26,568 nucleotides of DNA from Elusimicrobiaceae bacterium (GTDB lineage: Bacteria; Elusimicrobiota; Elusimicrobia; Elusimicrobiales; Elusimicrobiaceae). The stretch's first letter is position 1. The number at the start of each line of letters is the position of its first letter. The stretch spans positions 1 through 26,568 of the forward strand of contig JAKSPG010000002.1 of NCBI GenBank assembly GCA_024405075.1, written 5' to 3'. The notes under the pieces are model-generated. The model did not search any database and was not told the origin of the DNA. It was given only the letters and a program-made list of their open reading frames with translations. Shown here one piece after another: positions 6,358 to 13,883 of this stretch. The translations under genes were made by a program, and so were the position numbers.

Positions 6358-7740
6358 ATGATTTCCAGTGTAAACCCTTTTCAAAAAGTACTCATTGCTA
6401 ACCGCGGCGAAATTGCCTTGCGTGTGATTCGCACGCTTAAAGAAATGGGCATTAAGTCCGTGGCGGTGTACTCGGAGGCGGACCGCAACTCGTTACATGT
6501 GCGTATGGCCGATGAGGCCGTTTGTATTGGGGCTGCACCGTCTTCACAAAGTTATTTGAATATAGATGCTATCGTCACTGCGGCTAAAATTACCGGGGCC
6601 GATGCCGTGCACCCCGGATATGGTTTTTTATCGGAAAATGCCGACTTTGCCGACGCGGTAACCAAAGCCGGGCTTGTATTTATCGGCCCGACGGCGCAGG
6701 CCATTTCCATGCTGGGGGTTAAATCCACCGCGCGCGAAATTGCCCTTAAAGCCGGGGTGGCGGTAACGCCCGGCTCTAACGGCGTAGTCGGTGCGGATTA
6801 TAAAGCCGTGGCGCGCAAAATCGGATTTCCTATTATGATCAAAGCCGCGCTGGGCGGCGGCGGCAAAGGGATGCGCGCATGCCTGAAAGAAGAAGATTTG
6901 GACCGTATGCTCAAAACCGCCCAAGCCGAGGCGCGGGCCAATTTTGGTGACGAGCGCATGTATTTTGAAAAACTCGTTTTGAATCCGCGCCACATTGAAG
7001 TGCAAGTGGCCGCCGATAATTACGGAAACGTCGTTGCATTTGCCGAACGCAATTGTAGTTTGCAACGCCGTCACCAAAAATTGGTGGAAGAATCGCCCAG
7101 CCCGTTTGTGGACGCGCGCACGCGCGCCAAATTACAGGAAGCGGCCTGTAAAGTCATCAAAGCGGCTAAATACCGCGGCGTGGGAACGGTGGAATTTTTA
7201 ATGGCTCCCACCAAAGAATTTTATTTCATGGAGGTGAACACGCGCTTACAGGTAGAGCACCCGGTGACGGAAGAAGTCTGCGGGCAGGACCTTGTCAAAT
7301 TGCAAATTCAAATTGCGCAAGGGGAAGAATTACCTCTCTCGCAAAAGGACGCGGCCCGGATTTTGTGCCACGCCATAGAGCACCGCATCAATGCCGAGGA
7401 TAGCTCCCGCCGTTTTGCCCCTTGCCCCGGTACGGTTACGGAGTGGATTCCCGCCGGCGGCCTAGGTGTGCGGGTGGATAGCCATGTATATACCGGCTAT
7501 ACAATCCCCAGCTATTACGACAGTTTGATTGCCAAACTAATTGTCACCGCGCCTGATAGAGAGCGGTTGCTGTCGCGCAGCCGCCGCTCGCTGGGCGAGT
7601 TTGTGGTAGGCGGTGTCAGCACCACGATTCCCTTTCATGAGCAAATTGTAAACCACCCCGATTTTATCGCCGGCAATACTGATACGGGGCTTATTGAACG
7701 GATGATGAATCAAGAGAAGGAACATGAAAGCCAAAAGTAA
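6358..7740 (+). CDS. accC: Biotin carboxylase (acetyl-CoA carboxylase subunit)
   Basis: 460 aa, ATP-grasp enzyme that carboxylates biotin on its carrier protein using ATP and bicarbonate. Domains in order: N-terminal carboxylase domain (KVLIANRGEIALRVIR), ATP-grasp domain with the glycine loop GGGGKGMR, QRRHQKLVEE, EVNTRLQVEHPVTE, then the C-terminal domain (HRINAED). Catalytic Lys, Glu and Arg positions are conserved. It overlaps the next gene by 17 bp. The AccB-like gene lies just upstream, but no carboxyltransferase (AccA/AccD) or biotin ligase is in the window, so the acyl-CoA substrate cannot be confirmed. The enzyme looks intact even though its adjacent carrier lacks the normal lysine. 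Confidence 0.95.
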   Translation: MISSVNPFQKVLIANRGEIALRVIRTLKEMGIKSVAVYSEADRNSLHVRMADEAVCIGAAPSSQSYLNIDAIVTAAKITGADAVHPGYGFLSENADFADAVTKAGLVFIGPTAQAISMLGVKSTAREIALKAGVAVTPGSNGVVGADYKAVARKIGFPIMIKAALGGGGKGMRACLKEEDLDRMLKTAQAEARANFGDERMYFEKLVLNPRHIEVQVAADNYGNVVAFAERNCSLQRRHQKLVEESPSPFVDARTRAKLQEAACKVIKAAKYRGVGTVEFLMAPTKEFYFMEVNTRLQVEHPVTEEVCGQDLVKLQIQIAQGEELPLSQKDAARILCHAIEHRINAEDSSRRFAPCPGTVTEWIPAGGLGVRVDSHVYTGYTIPSYYDSLIAKLIVTAPDRERLLSRSRRSLGEFVVGGVSTTIPFHEQIVNHPDFIAGNTDTGLIERMMNQEKEHESQK

Positions 7741-8188
7741 AATTATGGGCCCGCGCACCCTTAAAAAATGGGTGGAAGCCGCGCGCAAAAAAGGCCGTAA
7801 AATCGTGTTTACCAACGGGTGTTTTGATATTTTGCACGCCGGGCACGTGAGCGTGCTGGAATTTGCCCGCAGCAAAGGCGACGAGCTGGTGGTGGGTTTA
7901 AATAGCGACGCATCCGTGCGGCGTTTAAAAGGGCCGTCGCGTCCGGTCAACACACAGCAGGACCGCGCGCTAGTGTTGGCGGCGCTGGAAAGCGTATCTG
8001 CCGTGTGTGTTTTTGAAGAAGATACCCCGTACCGTTTAATTAAACTCGTCCGCCCCGATGTGCTGGTTAAGGGGGGGGATTATAAGCCGTCGGAAATCGT
8101 CGGCCGTGAATTTGCAGGTCGGGTGGTGCGTTTTGCGCTTTTGAAGGGACGCTCTACCACGAACATTATTAAAAAAGTAAGTAAGTAG
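7724..8188 (+). CDS. rfaE2: D-glycero-beta-D-manno-heptose 1-phosphate adenylyltransferase
   Basis: 154 aa, equivalent to the C-terminal domain of HldE. The nucleotidyltransferase signature is FTNGCFDILHAGH, with His38 and His41 of the HxGH motif; VKGGDY and GRSTTNIIKK are also typical. It transfers AMP from ATP to heptose 1-phosphate, making the ADP-heptose precursor of the LPS inner core. The start at 7724 has AAGGA 5-9 nt upstream inside accC; an ATG 7 codons later is an alternative. No kinase domain is fused, so the HldE-N-type kinase must be elsewhere. Its presence implies an outer membrane with heptose-containing glycolipid. Confidence 0.92.
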   Translation: MKAKSKIMGPRTLKKWVEAARKKGRKIVFTNGCFDILHAGHVSVLEFARSKGDELVVGLNSDASVRRLKGPSRPVNTQQDRALVLAALESVSAVCVFEEDTPYRLIKLVRPDVLVKGGDYKPSEIVGREFAGRVVRFALLKGRSTTNIIKKVSK

Positions 8189-8229
8189 CGCTTGTTTAAC
8201 AGGTGCACTCGTTGCGAGAGGATAAAAGT

Positions 8230-9420
8230 ATGGCTGATATTTTTGAGAAGTGCAGAAACTATAAAGACGCTAAAATTGCAATGCGTATGGGAATTTACGG
8301 CTATTTCCAGCCGATTGAATCCGCGCAAGGGCCGGAAGTTATTTTGGGCGGCAAAACGTACATCATGGCCGGCTCTAACAACTACCTGGGCCTGGCTAAC
8401 GACCCGGAAATGAAAAAAGCCGCACTGGAAGCCGTGCAAAAGTACGGCACGGGGGTGGCTGGGTCGCGCCTGCTCAACGGGAATACCAAAATTGCCGATG
8501 CACTGGAAGAAAAATTAGCCAAATTTAAACGCAAAGAAGCCGGGCTCCTATTCGCAACGGGGTATCAAATGAATTTGGGCGTTGTGTCGTGCCTGATTAA
8601 GAAAGGTGATTACGCCATCGTGGATAAACTGGACCACGCCAGCATTTTGGACGGAATTAAAATGTCCGAAGGCGAAATGGTCCGCTTTAAACACAACGAC
8701 CCGGCCGATTTAGAGCGCGTGCTGGCTAAATTGCCTGCCGAAGCCGGAAAACTTATCATTGTAGACGGTGTGTTTAGCATGGAGGGCGATATCTGCCCGC
8801 TGCCGGAAATTGTCAAAATCGGCAAGAAATACGGCGCGCGTATTATGGTGGACGACGCGCACGCTACGGGTATTATCGGCAAGACGGGGCGCGGTACGTG
8901 CGAGTATTTTGGATTGGAAAATGGCGAGGTGGATTTAATTGTAGGTACATGTTCCAAAACGTTTGCCACCGTCGGAGGTTTTGTAGTGGGAGATGCGGAC
9001 ATTATCCACTACATGCGCCATAACGCGCGTAGCCAAATTTTCTCGGCTTCTATGCCGCCGGCCTGCATTGCCTCTATCACAAAAGCTTTGGAGTTGATTG
9101 AAAACGATACCTCGCGGCGCGATAATTTGTTCCGCTTGACTGCCAAACTCAAAAAGGGGTTGGAAGATTTAGGGTACGATTTGGGCACCAGTGTTACGCC
9201 TATTTTGCCCGTGCACGTGGGCAGTAACGAAAACTGCTTTAAAATGTGGCGTGCCTTGCACGAAATGGGTATTTTCGCTAACCCGGTAATTAGTCCGGCG
9301 GTGCCGCCCGGTCGCGCGCTCATGCGTCTGACGCTCATGGCTACACATACCGATGAACACGTCCAAACAATTATAGATGCGTTTGCACAAGCAGGCCGTG
9401 CGGTAGGTATTATTAAATAG
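8230..9420 (+). CDS. Serine palmitoyltransferase-like PLP enzyme (alpha-oxoamine synthase family)
   Basis: 396 aa from the ATG at 8230 (AGAGGA 8 nt upstream; an earlier in-frame ATG at 8203 has no such site). Fold-type I PLP enzyme: the Schiff-base lysine is Lys243 in GTCSKTFATVGGF, DDAHATG (208-214) holds the PLP-stacking and anchoring residues, and LDHAS (134-138) is the ring-stacking His region. The family includes glycine C-acetyltransferase, BioF and serine palmitoyltransferase. RSQIFSASMPPA, NPVISPAVPPG and LMATHT, and the bCerS-like gene next door, resemble bacterial serine palmitoyltransferase most. That enzyme condenses serine with an acyl thioester to 3-ketosphinganine. BioF or Kbl activity cannot be excluded by reading alone. 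Confidence 0.85.
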   Translation: MADIFEKCRNYKDAKIAMRMGIYGYFQPIESAQGPEVILGGKTYIMAGSNNYLGLANDPEMKKAALEAVQKYGTGVAGSRLLNGNTKIADALEEKLAKFKRKEAGLLFATGYQMNLGVVSCLIKKGDYAIVDKLDHASILDGIKMSEGEMVRFKHNDPADLERVLAKLPAEAGKLIIVDGVFSMEGDICPLPEIVKIGKKYGARIMVDDAHATGIIGKTGRGTCEYFGLENGEVDLIVGTCSKTFATVGGFVVGDADIIHYMRHNARSQIFSASMPPACIASITKALELIENDTSRRDNLFRLTAKLKKGLEDLGYDLGTSVTPILPVHVGSNENCFKMWRALHEMGIFANPVISPAVPPGRALMRLTLMATHTDEHVQTIIDAFAQAGRAVGIIK

Positions 9421-9430
9421 TATATATGTA

Positions 9431-9458
9431 AAAACCCCGCGTATGCGCGGGGTTTTTT
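9431..9458 (+). terminator. Strong hairpin between the SPT-like and bCerS-like genes
   Basis: An 11-bp perfect stem (AAAACCCCGCG at 9431-9441, complement 9446-9456), a 4-nt loop and TTTTTT. It looks like a full rho-independent terminator, yet the next gene starts 15 nt later with its AGGAG ribosome site directly abutting the T-run, leaving no room for a promoter between them. Confidence 0.85.
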
Positions 9459-9472
9459 AGGAGTTTCCCCTC

Positions 9473-10615
9473 ATGGAAATTAAAACCGTTTCTTCCTCTG
9501 TACAATTAAAAGCGTTTGTTGATTTCCCTTTTTTACTGTATAAGAATCACCCGTATTGGGTGGGGGAATTAAAAGCCGATACCTTGCATTTACTGGATGA
9601 AAAAAATCCGTTTTGGCTTGACGCTTCCCGCGCGCTTTTTATGGCGTACGAGGGGGAAAAGCCCCTCGGGCGCATCATGGCACTCATCAACCGCGCACAT
9701 AACGAGTACCACCACGAAAACATCGGCTTTTTCGGATTTTTTGATTGCGTAAACGACAAGCACGTTTCCGCCGCCCTTTTCAACGCGGCCGAGCAGTGGT
9801 TGCAAGCGCGGGGCGTAGACAAAATGCGCGGCCCGGCCAGCCCGTCGAGCAACCACGTGTATGGGCTGTTGGTGGACGGGTTTGAGAGCGACCCGGCCAT
9901 TATGATGCCGTATAATTTTGCGTACTACGCGGATTTGTTGGAAAGTGCCGGCTTGCTAAAAGCGAAAGATTTGCTGGCATTTCGCCGTACGAAAGATGAC
10001 GTATTTTCCGAGCGATTTTTGAAAGTGTGCGCCCGGTGCGAGCGCGCCCCAGGCATTACGCTGCGCCGTTTAAATTTACATAAGATAGACCAAGAAGCCG
10101 AAATCATCCGCCGTATCTACAACGCGGCTTGGGCACAGAACTGGGGTTTTGTGCCGCTTACGGCGCGCGAAATGGCCGATACCGTCCAGGCGCTTAAGCC
10201 GATTCTTCGCCCGGAAGGGACGTGCGTGATAGAGGAAAATGGCGCGGCGGCCGGGTTTTATATTTGTATCCCCAATATGAACCGCGTGCTTAAGGTATTA
10301 AACGGTTCGCTTAAAAATCCGTGGCGCGTTTTAAAAGCATTGTGGACGTGGAAACGTATTAAAGACGCGCGGCTGATTATGCTGGGTGTACTGCCGGAAT
10401 TTAGAAAACGCGGGCTGGATTTAATTTTAATCAAGCACATCATTACACACGGCGTGGCCGTGTGGGATGAGGCAGAACTTTCCTGGGTGTTGGAGGACAA
10501 TGCCGCTATGATACGCGGCATTGACGAGTGCGGCTGCCACCCCACCAAACGCTACCGCGTGTACGAGAAGTCCTTGCCGGAACGTGCCCCTGCAAGCCGC
10601 CCCGTACACGCGTAA
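9473..10615 (+). CDS. YghO/bacterial ceramide synthase-like acyltransferase (GNAT fold)
   Basis: 380 aa. Recognised by overall layout: an N-terminal segment FPFLLYKNHPYWVGELK with DEKNPFW, IGFFGFFDCVNDKHVSAALFNAAEQWL, then MRGPASPSSNHVYGLLVDGFESDPAIMMPYN and a C-terminal GNAT-like domain (GVLPEFRKRGLDLILIKHI). This is the family containing E. coli YghO and the Caulobacter bacterial ceramide synthase, which N-acylates a sphingoid base. Its place directly after an SPT-like gene supports a role in sphingolipid or ceramide synthesis. There is no signal peptide or membrane segment, so it is probably cytoplasmic or peripheral. AGGAG lies 9 nt before the ATG. Family assignment is from memory of these motifs. 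Confidence 0.78.
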   Translation: MEIKTVSSSVQLKAFVDFPFLLYKNHPYWVGELKADTLHLLDEKNPFWLDASRALFMAYEGEKPLGRIMALINRAHNEYHHENIGFFGFFDCVNDKHVSAALFNAAEQWLQARGVDKMRGPASPSSNHVYGLLVDGFESDPAIMMPYNFAYYADLLESAGLLKAKDLLAFRRTKDDVFSERFLKVCARCERAPGITLRRLNLHKIDQEAEIIRRIYNAAWAQNWGFVPLTAREMADTVQALKPILRPEGTCVIEENGAAAGFYICIPNMNRVLKVLNGSLKNPWRVLKALWTWKRIKDARLIMLGVLPEFRKRGLDLILIKHIITHGVAVWDEAELSWVLEDNAAMIRGIDECGCHPTKRYRVYEKSLPERAPASRPVHA

Positions 10616-10644
10616 AGCCAAATTCAATTAACCACCATTTCCCG

Positions 10645-10665
10645 CCCGCCAGAGGCGGGTTTTTT
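10645..10665 (+). terminator. Rho-independent terminator after the bCerS-like gene
   Basis: CCCGCC (10645-10650), loop AGA, GGCGGG (10654-10659), then six T. It ends the 5973-10615 operon before the pilin 3 promoter. Confidence 0.85.
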
Positions 10666-10692
10666 GTTAGAAAAGGTCGGAAAATATTTCGC

Positions 10693-10731
10693 TTGACATC
10701 GTTTTTTTTTTTGCTACATTTTGTATATAAG
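10693..10731 (+). promoter_or_regulatory. Pilin 3 promoter with T11 spacer tract
   Basis: TTGACA (10693-10698), 16-nt spacer TCG-T11-GC (T-run 10702-10712), TACATT (10715-10720), second box TATAAG (10726-10731), 23 nt to the ATG. The layout equals those of pilins 1, 2 and 4. Confidence 0.78.
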
Positions 10732-10754
10732 CTCCTTTAGGAGGGGGGATATGT

Positions 10755-11264
10755 ATGCAAAAGAAAAGTAGTTTGTTGGGCTGTTTAGACGCAAAAGCAT
10801 TTACGTTAATTGAATTATTGGTTGTCGTCCTTATCGTTGGTATTCTGGCGGCGGTGGCGTTGCCGCAGTATCAAAAAGCGGTGGAAAAAGCACGCATGAG
10901 CGAGGCCATTGTAAATTTGCGGGCAATTGCCAATGCGCATCAAGTTTTTTATTTGGCTAACGGGCGTTATGCAACGAGTAATGAGATAGAATTACTAGAT
11001 ATAGAAATCCCGGGGGAGATAGATAATACTTGGACGCTACGGCGTGTGCGTACAAAATATTTTGTTTATTCACCAAATGCACAAGGAGCAGGAGTGCCCT
11101 GGCTCGCTTTGGCCCGGCATGTTCCGCAAAATGGGGAGAAAGAAGTATATTATTTGTATATTCCTTCGGAAGAGCCAAACCGTGTGAAATGTGTGGGACT
11201 TACAGGTGCAAACGCGATTCAGCGCAAGTTGTGCCAGCAATTAAATTCCAACGGAACATTATAA
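10755..11264 (+). CDS. Type IV prepilin-like protein (pilin 3)
   Basis: 169 aa. Leader of 15 residues, predicted cut Ala15/Phe16 before FTLIELLVVVLIVGIL. The variable domain has ANAHQVFYLANGRYAT and a C-terminal Cys pair 13 residues apart. Codons for residues 50-103 are identical at DNA level to those of pilin 4 (162-bp block, annotated separately), while the flanking codons differ at many silent sites. Strong GGAGGGGGGA ribosome site. The gene sits between two terminators as an independent unit. Confidence 0.93.
   Translation: MQKKSSLLGCLDAKAFTLIELLVVVLIVGILAAVALPQYQKAVEKARMSEAIVNLRAIANAHQVFYLANGRYATSNEIELLDIEIPGEIDNTWTLRRVRTKYFVYSPNAQGAGVPWLALARHVPQNGEKEVYYLYIPSEEPNRVKCVGLTGANAIQRKLCQQLNSNGTL
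10902..11063 (+). repeat. 162-bp block identical to part of pilin 4
   Basis: Base-for-base identical to 11838-11999 (offset 936). Upstream, the conserved pilin N-terminal region differs at many third positions; downstream, the two genes diverge quickly. The sharp ends suggest gene conversion or segmental recombination. Confidence 0.93.
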
Positions 11265-11269
11265 AAACA

Positions 11270-11301
11270 GGGGCCTTGTCTTTCCCACAAAACAAGGCCC
11301 C
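11270..11301 (+). terminator. Hairpin after pilin 3
   Basis: A 10-bp perfect stem (GGGGCCTTGT at 11270-11279 with ACAAGGCCCC at 11292-11301) begins 5 nt after the pilin 3 stop. The tail (GTTAATTG) is a poor T-run, so termination may be inefficient; the second hairpin at 11353 may act as back-up. Confidence 0.6.
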
Positions 11302-11352
11302 GTTAATTGCCCGGCGTGCGGGTCCCCTCCCGTGCCAGGTCGGATGAAATTT

Positions 11353-11389
11353 AAGAAGCCCCACCGGGTACTCCGGCCGGGGCTTCTTT
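11353..11389 (+). terminator. Second hairpin downstream of pilin 3
   Basis: AAGAAGCCCC (11353-11362) pairs with GGGGCTTCTT (11379-11388), with an inner CCGG/CCGG pairing in the loop. The A-rich left arm and T-rich right arm make it a possible bidirectional terminator. Confidence 0.55.
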
Positions 11390-11628
11390 GAGAAGCATTC
11401 TACCCCTGTGTAAAATACTCCTCTTATCCCCTGTGTTGTTGTCCCCTAAAGGATTGAACCTTTATTTATCCCCCGGAACAAAAATGATTACTTACCTCAT
11501 TATCTTAAAAGATTAGTTTTCCCCCGGCAACCTCAAAAAAGGGTTAGATTTGGGCTCGCCACTTAGGCGTGCGGCCCCCGCCGCGGTGGGTTGTTTTCGC
11601 TGGGACTGGTTGTGTGGAAAAGTTTTGC
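11390..11628. other. Non-coding stretch upstream of pilin 4
   Basis: Together with the two hairpins before it, this makes about 425 bp without a credible gene between pilins 3 and 4. It contains several CCCC-rich patches and no reading frame with a recognisable domain. The pilin 4 frame is open back to 11550, but that N-terminus is unlike any pilin leader. I see nothing else. Confidence 0.5.
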
Positions 11629-11667
11629 TTGCCTTCGTTTTTTTTTTTGATATCATGCGATTATACT
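11629..11667 (+). promoter_or_regulatory. Pilin 4 promoter with T11 spacer tract
   Basis: TTGCCT (11629-11634), a weaker -35 than the others, then 16-nt spacer TCG-T11-GA (T-run 11638-11648), TATCAT (11651-11656), second box TATACT (11662-11667), 23 nt to the ATG. Confidence 0.72.
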
Positions 11668-11690
11668 CTAGTTTATGTGAGGGGATACGT

Positions 11691-12194
11691 ATGGAAAACA
11701 AAAGTGGTTTGTTGGGCCGTTTAGACGTAAAAGCATTTACGTTAATTGAATTATTGGTAGTGGTTTTAATTATCGGTATTTTGGCGGCGGTGGCGCTCCC
11801 GCAATACCAAAAAGCGGTGGAAAAAGCGCGCATGAGTGAGGCCATTGTAAATTTGCGGGCAATTGCCAATGCGCATCAAGTTTTTTATTTGGCTAACGGG
11901 CGTTATGCAACGAGTAATGAGATAGAATTACTAGATATAGAAATCCCGGGGGAGATAGATAATACTTGGACGCTACGGCGTGTGCGTACAAAATATTTTA
12001 TTTATTCGCCCAATTCCACCAGTAGAGATTTATGGGCACAGGCACAGCACGTTGCGCAAGGAGAAACGACCGAGGTATATTATTTGTTTATTTCCCAAGC
12101 ACAACCGGACCGTGTTCAATGTCAGTTATATAATGGGGCTACTGCTGTACAGAAAAAGCTGTGCCAAAAGTTAAATAATAAGGGCACGCTATAA
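11691..12194 (+). CDS. Type IV prepilin-like protein (pilin 4)
   Basis: 167 aa from the ATG at 11691, chosen because the MENKSGLLGRLDVKA leader matches pilins 1-3 and GAGGGGA precedes it. Predicted cut Ala15/Phe16. Pilin 4 and pilin 3 share the variable-domain core (SEAIVNLRAIANAHQ through VRTKYF); the C-terminal part diverges but keeps the Cys pair 13 residues apart and ends NNKGTL against NSNGTL. Converges on the RluD-type gene with 2 bp between and no visible terminator. Confidence 0.93.
   Translation: MENKSGLLGRLDVKAFTLIELLVVVLIIGILAAVALPQYQKAVEKARMSEAIVNLRAIANAHQVFYLANGRYATSNEIELLDIEIPGEIDNTWTLRRVRTKYFIYSPNSTSRDLWAQAQHVAQGETTEVYYLFISQAQPDRVQCQLYNGATAVQKKLCQKLNNKGTL
11838..11999 (+). repeat. 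162-bp block identical to part of pilin 3
   Basis: Partner of 10902-11063. The first differing bases are a silent change at 11837 on the left (agt against agc) and a Val/Ile change at 12000 on the right. Confidence 0.93.
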
Positions 12195-12196
12195 AA

Positions 12197-13102
12197 TTAT
12201 TTCCCCGTGACCCGTTCCCAGGCATCTAAAAAATCCGGCGGAACGGGGGCCTCAAACATTAGTTTTTTGTCTGTTAAGGGGTGGGCAAACTCAATGCGCC
12301 GTGCGTGGAGCATTAAGCGTTCGGCCGTCGCACCCTCGTAAAGCCAATCGCCCAGTACCGGATACCCCAGCCAATTTAAATGTACGCGCAGTTGGTTCGT
12401 GCGGCCCGTACGCGGGTAGAGTTCAATGTACGTAAATCCGTTTTTGCGCTCCAATACTTTGTAATCGGTCACGGCTTCGCGCCCGACGTCAGATGCCTTG
12501 ATTTTTCCGCCCGCTACGCGGCCAATCGGTACATCAATAGTGCCTGTGTCGTCGGGCACTAGTCCGCAGGCAATGGCGTGATAGGTTTTGTGTACCTCGC
12601 GCGCGGCAAACTGCGCAATCATTTCCGCCTGGAATTCCTGCGTTTTAGCTACAATCATCACGCCGCTTGTTTCGCGGTCCAACCGGTGTACCAGGCCGGC
12701 GCGCGGCATTGTCACGTCAAACCCTTGGGGCGGGCTCGCCAAAATGACGGAAACGAGTGTTTCTTCCGACGAGAAAACCGTTTGCGGATGTTCTTCCCAC
12801 ACCGGGCTTTGCGGATGCACGAGCATACCCGCGGGCTTTATCAAGGCAAAAAAATCGTTGCCGTCATGGATAATTAAATCTTTTAATTGGGTGTGGCTGT
12901 GCGCTTGCGGCAGCGTAATTTCTACCGTCTCGCCTGCGGTTAGCGGCCAGGACGGTTTTACTTTTTTGCCGTTAACGGTTACATGTCCGTCTTTAATTAG
13001 CTTTTGTACGAGTGAGCGCGACAAATTTTCCAGCTCGTCGGCTACAAAAATGTCCAGTCGTTTGGAATATCCTTCAAAAACAATTGTTTTTTTATCAGCC
13101 AT
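12197..13102 (-). CDS. RluA/RluD-family pseudouridine synthase
   Basis: 301 aa. Residues 15-65 are an S4 RNA-binding domain (RLDIFVADELENLSRSLVQKLIKDGHVTVNG). The catalytic domain carries HRLDRETSGVMI with Asp142 as the catalytic residue, and the C-terminal part has the family motif GRTNQLRVH. It isomerises uridines in rRNA; the S4 plus RluA layout fits RluD, which modifies helix 69 of 23S rRNA, but the exact target cannot be read here. It starts inside the end of lgt (8-bp overlap) with AAGGA upstream, and is the last gene of the eno-ftsB-MBL-lgt-rlu operon. Confidence 0.9.
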   Translation of the reverse strand: MADKKTIVFEGYSKRLDIFVADELENLSRSLVQKLIKDGHVTVNGKKVKPSWPLTAGETVEITLPQAHSHTQLKDLIIHDGNDFFALIKPAGMLVHPQSPVWEEHPQTVFSSEETLVSVILASPPQGFDVTMPRAGLVHRLDRETSGVMIVAKTQEFQAEMIAQFAAREVHKTYHAIACGLVPDDTGTIDVPIGRVAGGKIKASDVGREAVTDYKVLERKNGFTYIELYPRTGRTNQLRVHLNWLGYPVLGDWLYEGATAERLMLHARRIEFAHPLTDKKLMFEAPVPPDFLDAWERVTGK

Positions 13103-13883
13103 GTTTTACTTCCTTTTTAGCCATTAACCACCAGCCCACGCACGCGGCCGCCGCAATCAGTAGTGCCATGCACTGCGCCGGCGAAAGCCCCCACCAATAA
13201 CCACCGCGAAAATCGCCGCGGAAGAACTGCACCACAAAGCGCATGGTACTGTAACACGCTACGTACGCCAGCAGAATAGAGCCGTTTTTATGTGGGCGGT
13301 TATATAGCTTATGTAACAAAAAGAAAATTAGCAAATTGCCCACGGCTTCATAGAGTTGCGTGGGGTGTACGGGTACGCCCAGTAGGTGTGTATCAACGAG
13401 GGAGTGCGGGTCGGTAAACGTAACGCCCCAGGGCATGGTAGTGGGTTTGCCATGGCAGCACCCGGCCAAAAAACAGCCCACCCGCCCCAGCGCGTGCCCC
13501 AACGGCAACGCAACAATCATAAAGTCCGACGTGGATAGAAGCGGCAGGTGTTTGTTTTTCATGTAAATAACCAAGGCCGCTACGGCCGCTATCATACCGC
13601 CATAAAACACAAACCCGTAGCGAAAGTCACGCACGAAATACCACAACTTTTGTACGAAACTGCCGTCTAATTGCGGCCAGGAAACCAACATAAACAACAG
13701 TTTTGCTCCGGCCAGTGCCGCTACGAACGTAATGAAAATTAAATTCCAAAACGTATCTTTATCCAGTTTGATTTTGTTTAACCGGCGCAGTAAATAATAC
13801 GAAGCCGCGCCGTAACCCAGCGCGGTCATCACGCCGTAGCTGGCCAGCTCAAACGAGCCGATTTTAAGCAACACAGGGTGCAT
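13095..13883 (-). CDS. lgt: Prolipoprotein diacylglyceryl transferase
   Basis: 262 aa, several membrane helices. Key motifs: YGVMTALGY near the N-terminus, FVFYGGMIA (91-99) and the signature GRVGCFLAGCCHG (133-145) with the conserved Arg134. Lgt moves diacylglycerol from phosphatidylglycerol onto the lipobox cysteine of prolipoproteins in the cytoplasmic membrane; a lipoprotein substrate candidate is encoded at 19395. The start directly abuts the stop of the MBL gene, and GAGGAGAGG lies within that gene's end, indicating translational coupling. Confidence 0.95.
   Translation of the reverse strand: MHPVLLKIGSFELASYGVMTALGYGAASYYLLRRLNKIKLDKDTFWNLIFITFVAALAGAKLLFMLVSWPQLDGSFVQKLWYFVRDFRYGFVFYGGMIAAVAALVIYMKNKHLPLLSTSDFMIVALPLGHALGRVGCFLAGCCHGKPTTMPWGVTFTDPHSLVDTHLLGVPVHPTQLYEAVGNLLIFFLLHKLYNRPHKNGSILLAYVACYSTMRFVVQFFRGDFRGGYWWGLSPAQCMALLIAAAACVGWWLMAKKEVKHG

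Noticed and set aside
11448..11464. tRNA-like T-arm (GGTTCAATCC on the minus strand)
   Set aside because: No acceptor stem, anticodon arm or D-arm can be built around it; the match is limited to one short hairpin.
11550..11690. 47-residue N-terminal extension of pilin 4
   Set aside because: It would cover the promoter and T11 tract; the ATG at 11691 has the ribosome site and leader shared with pilins 1-3.
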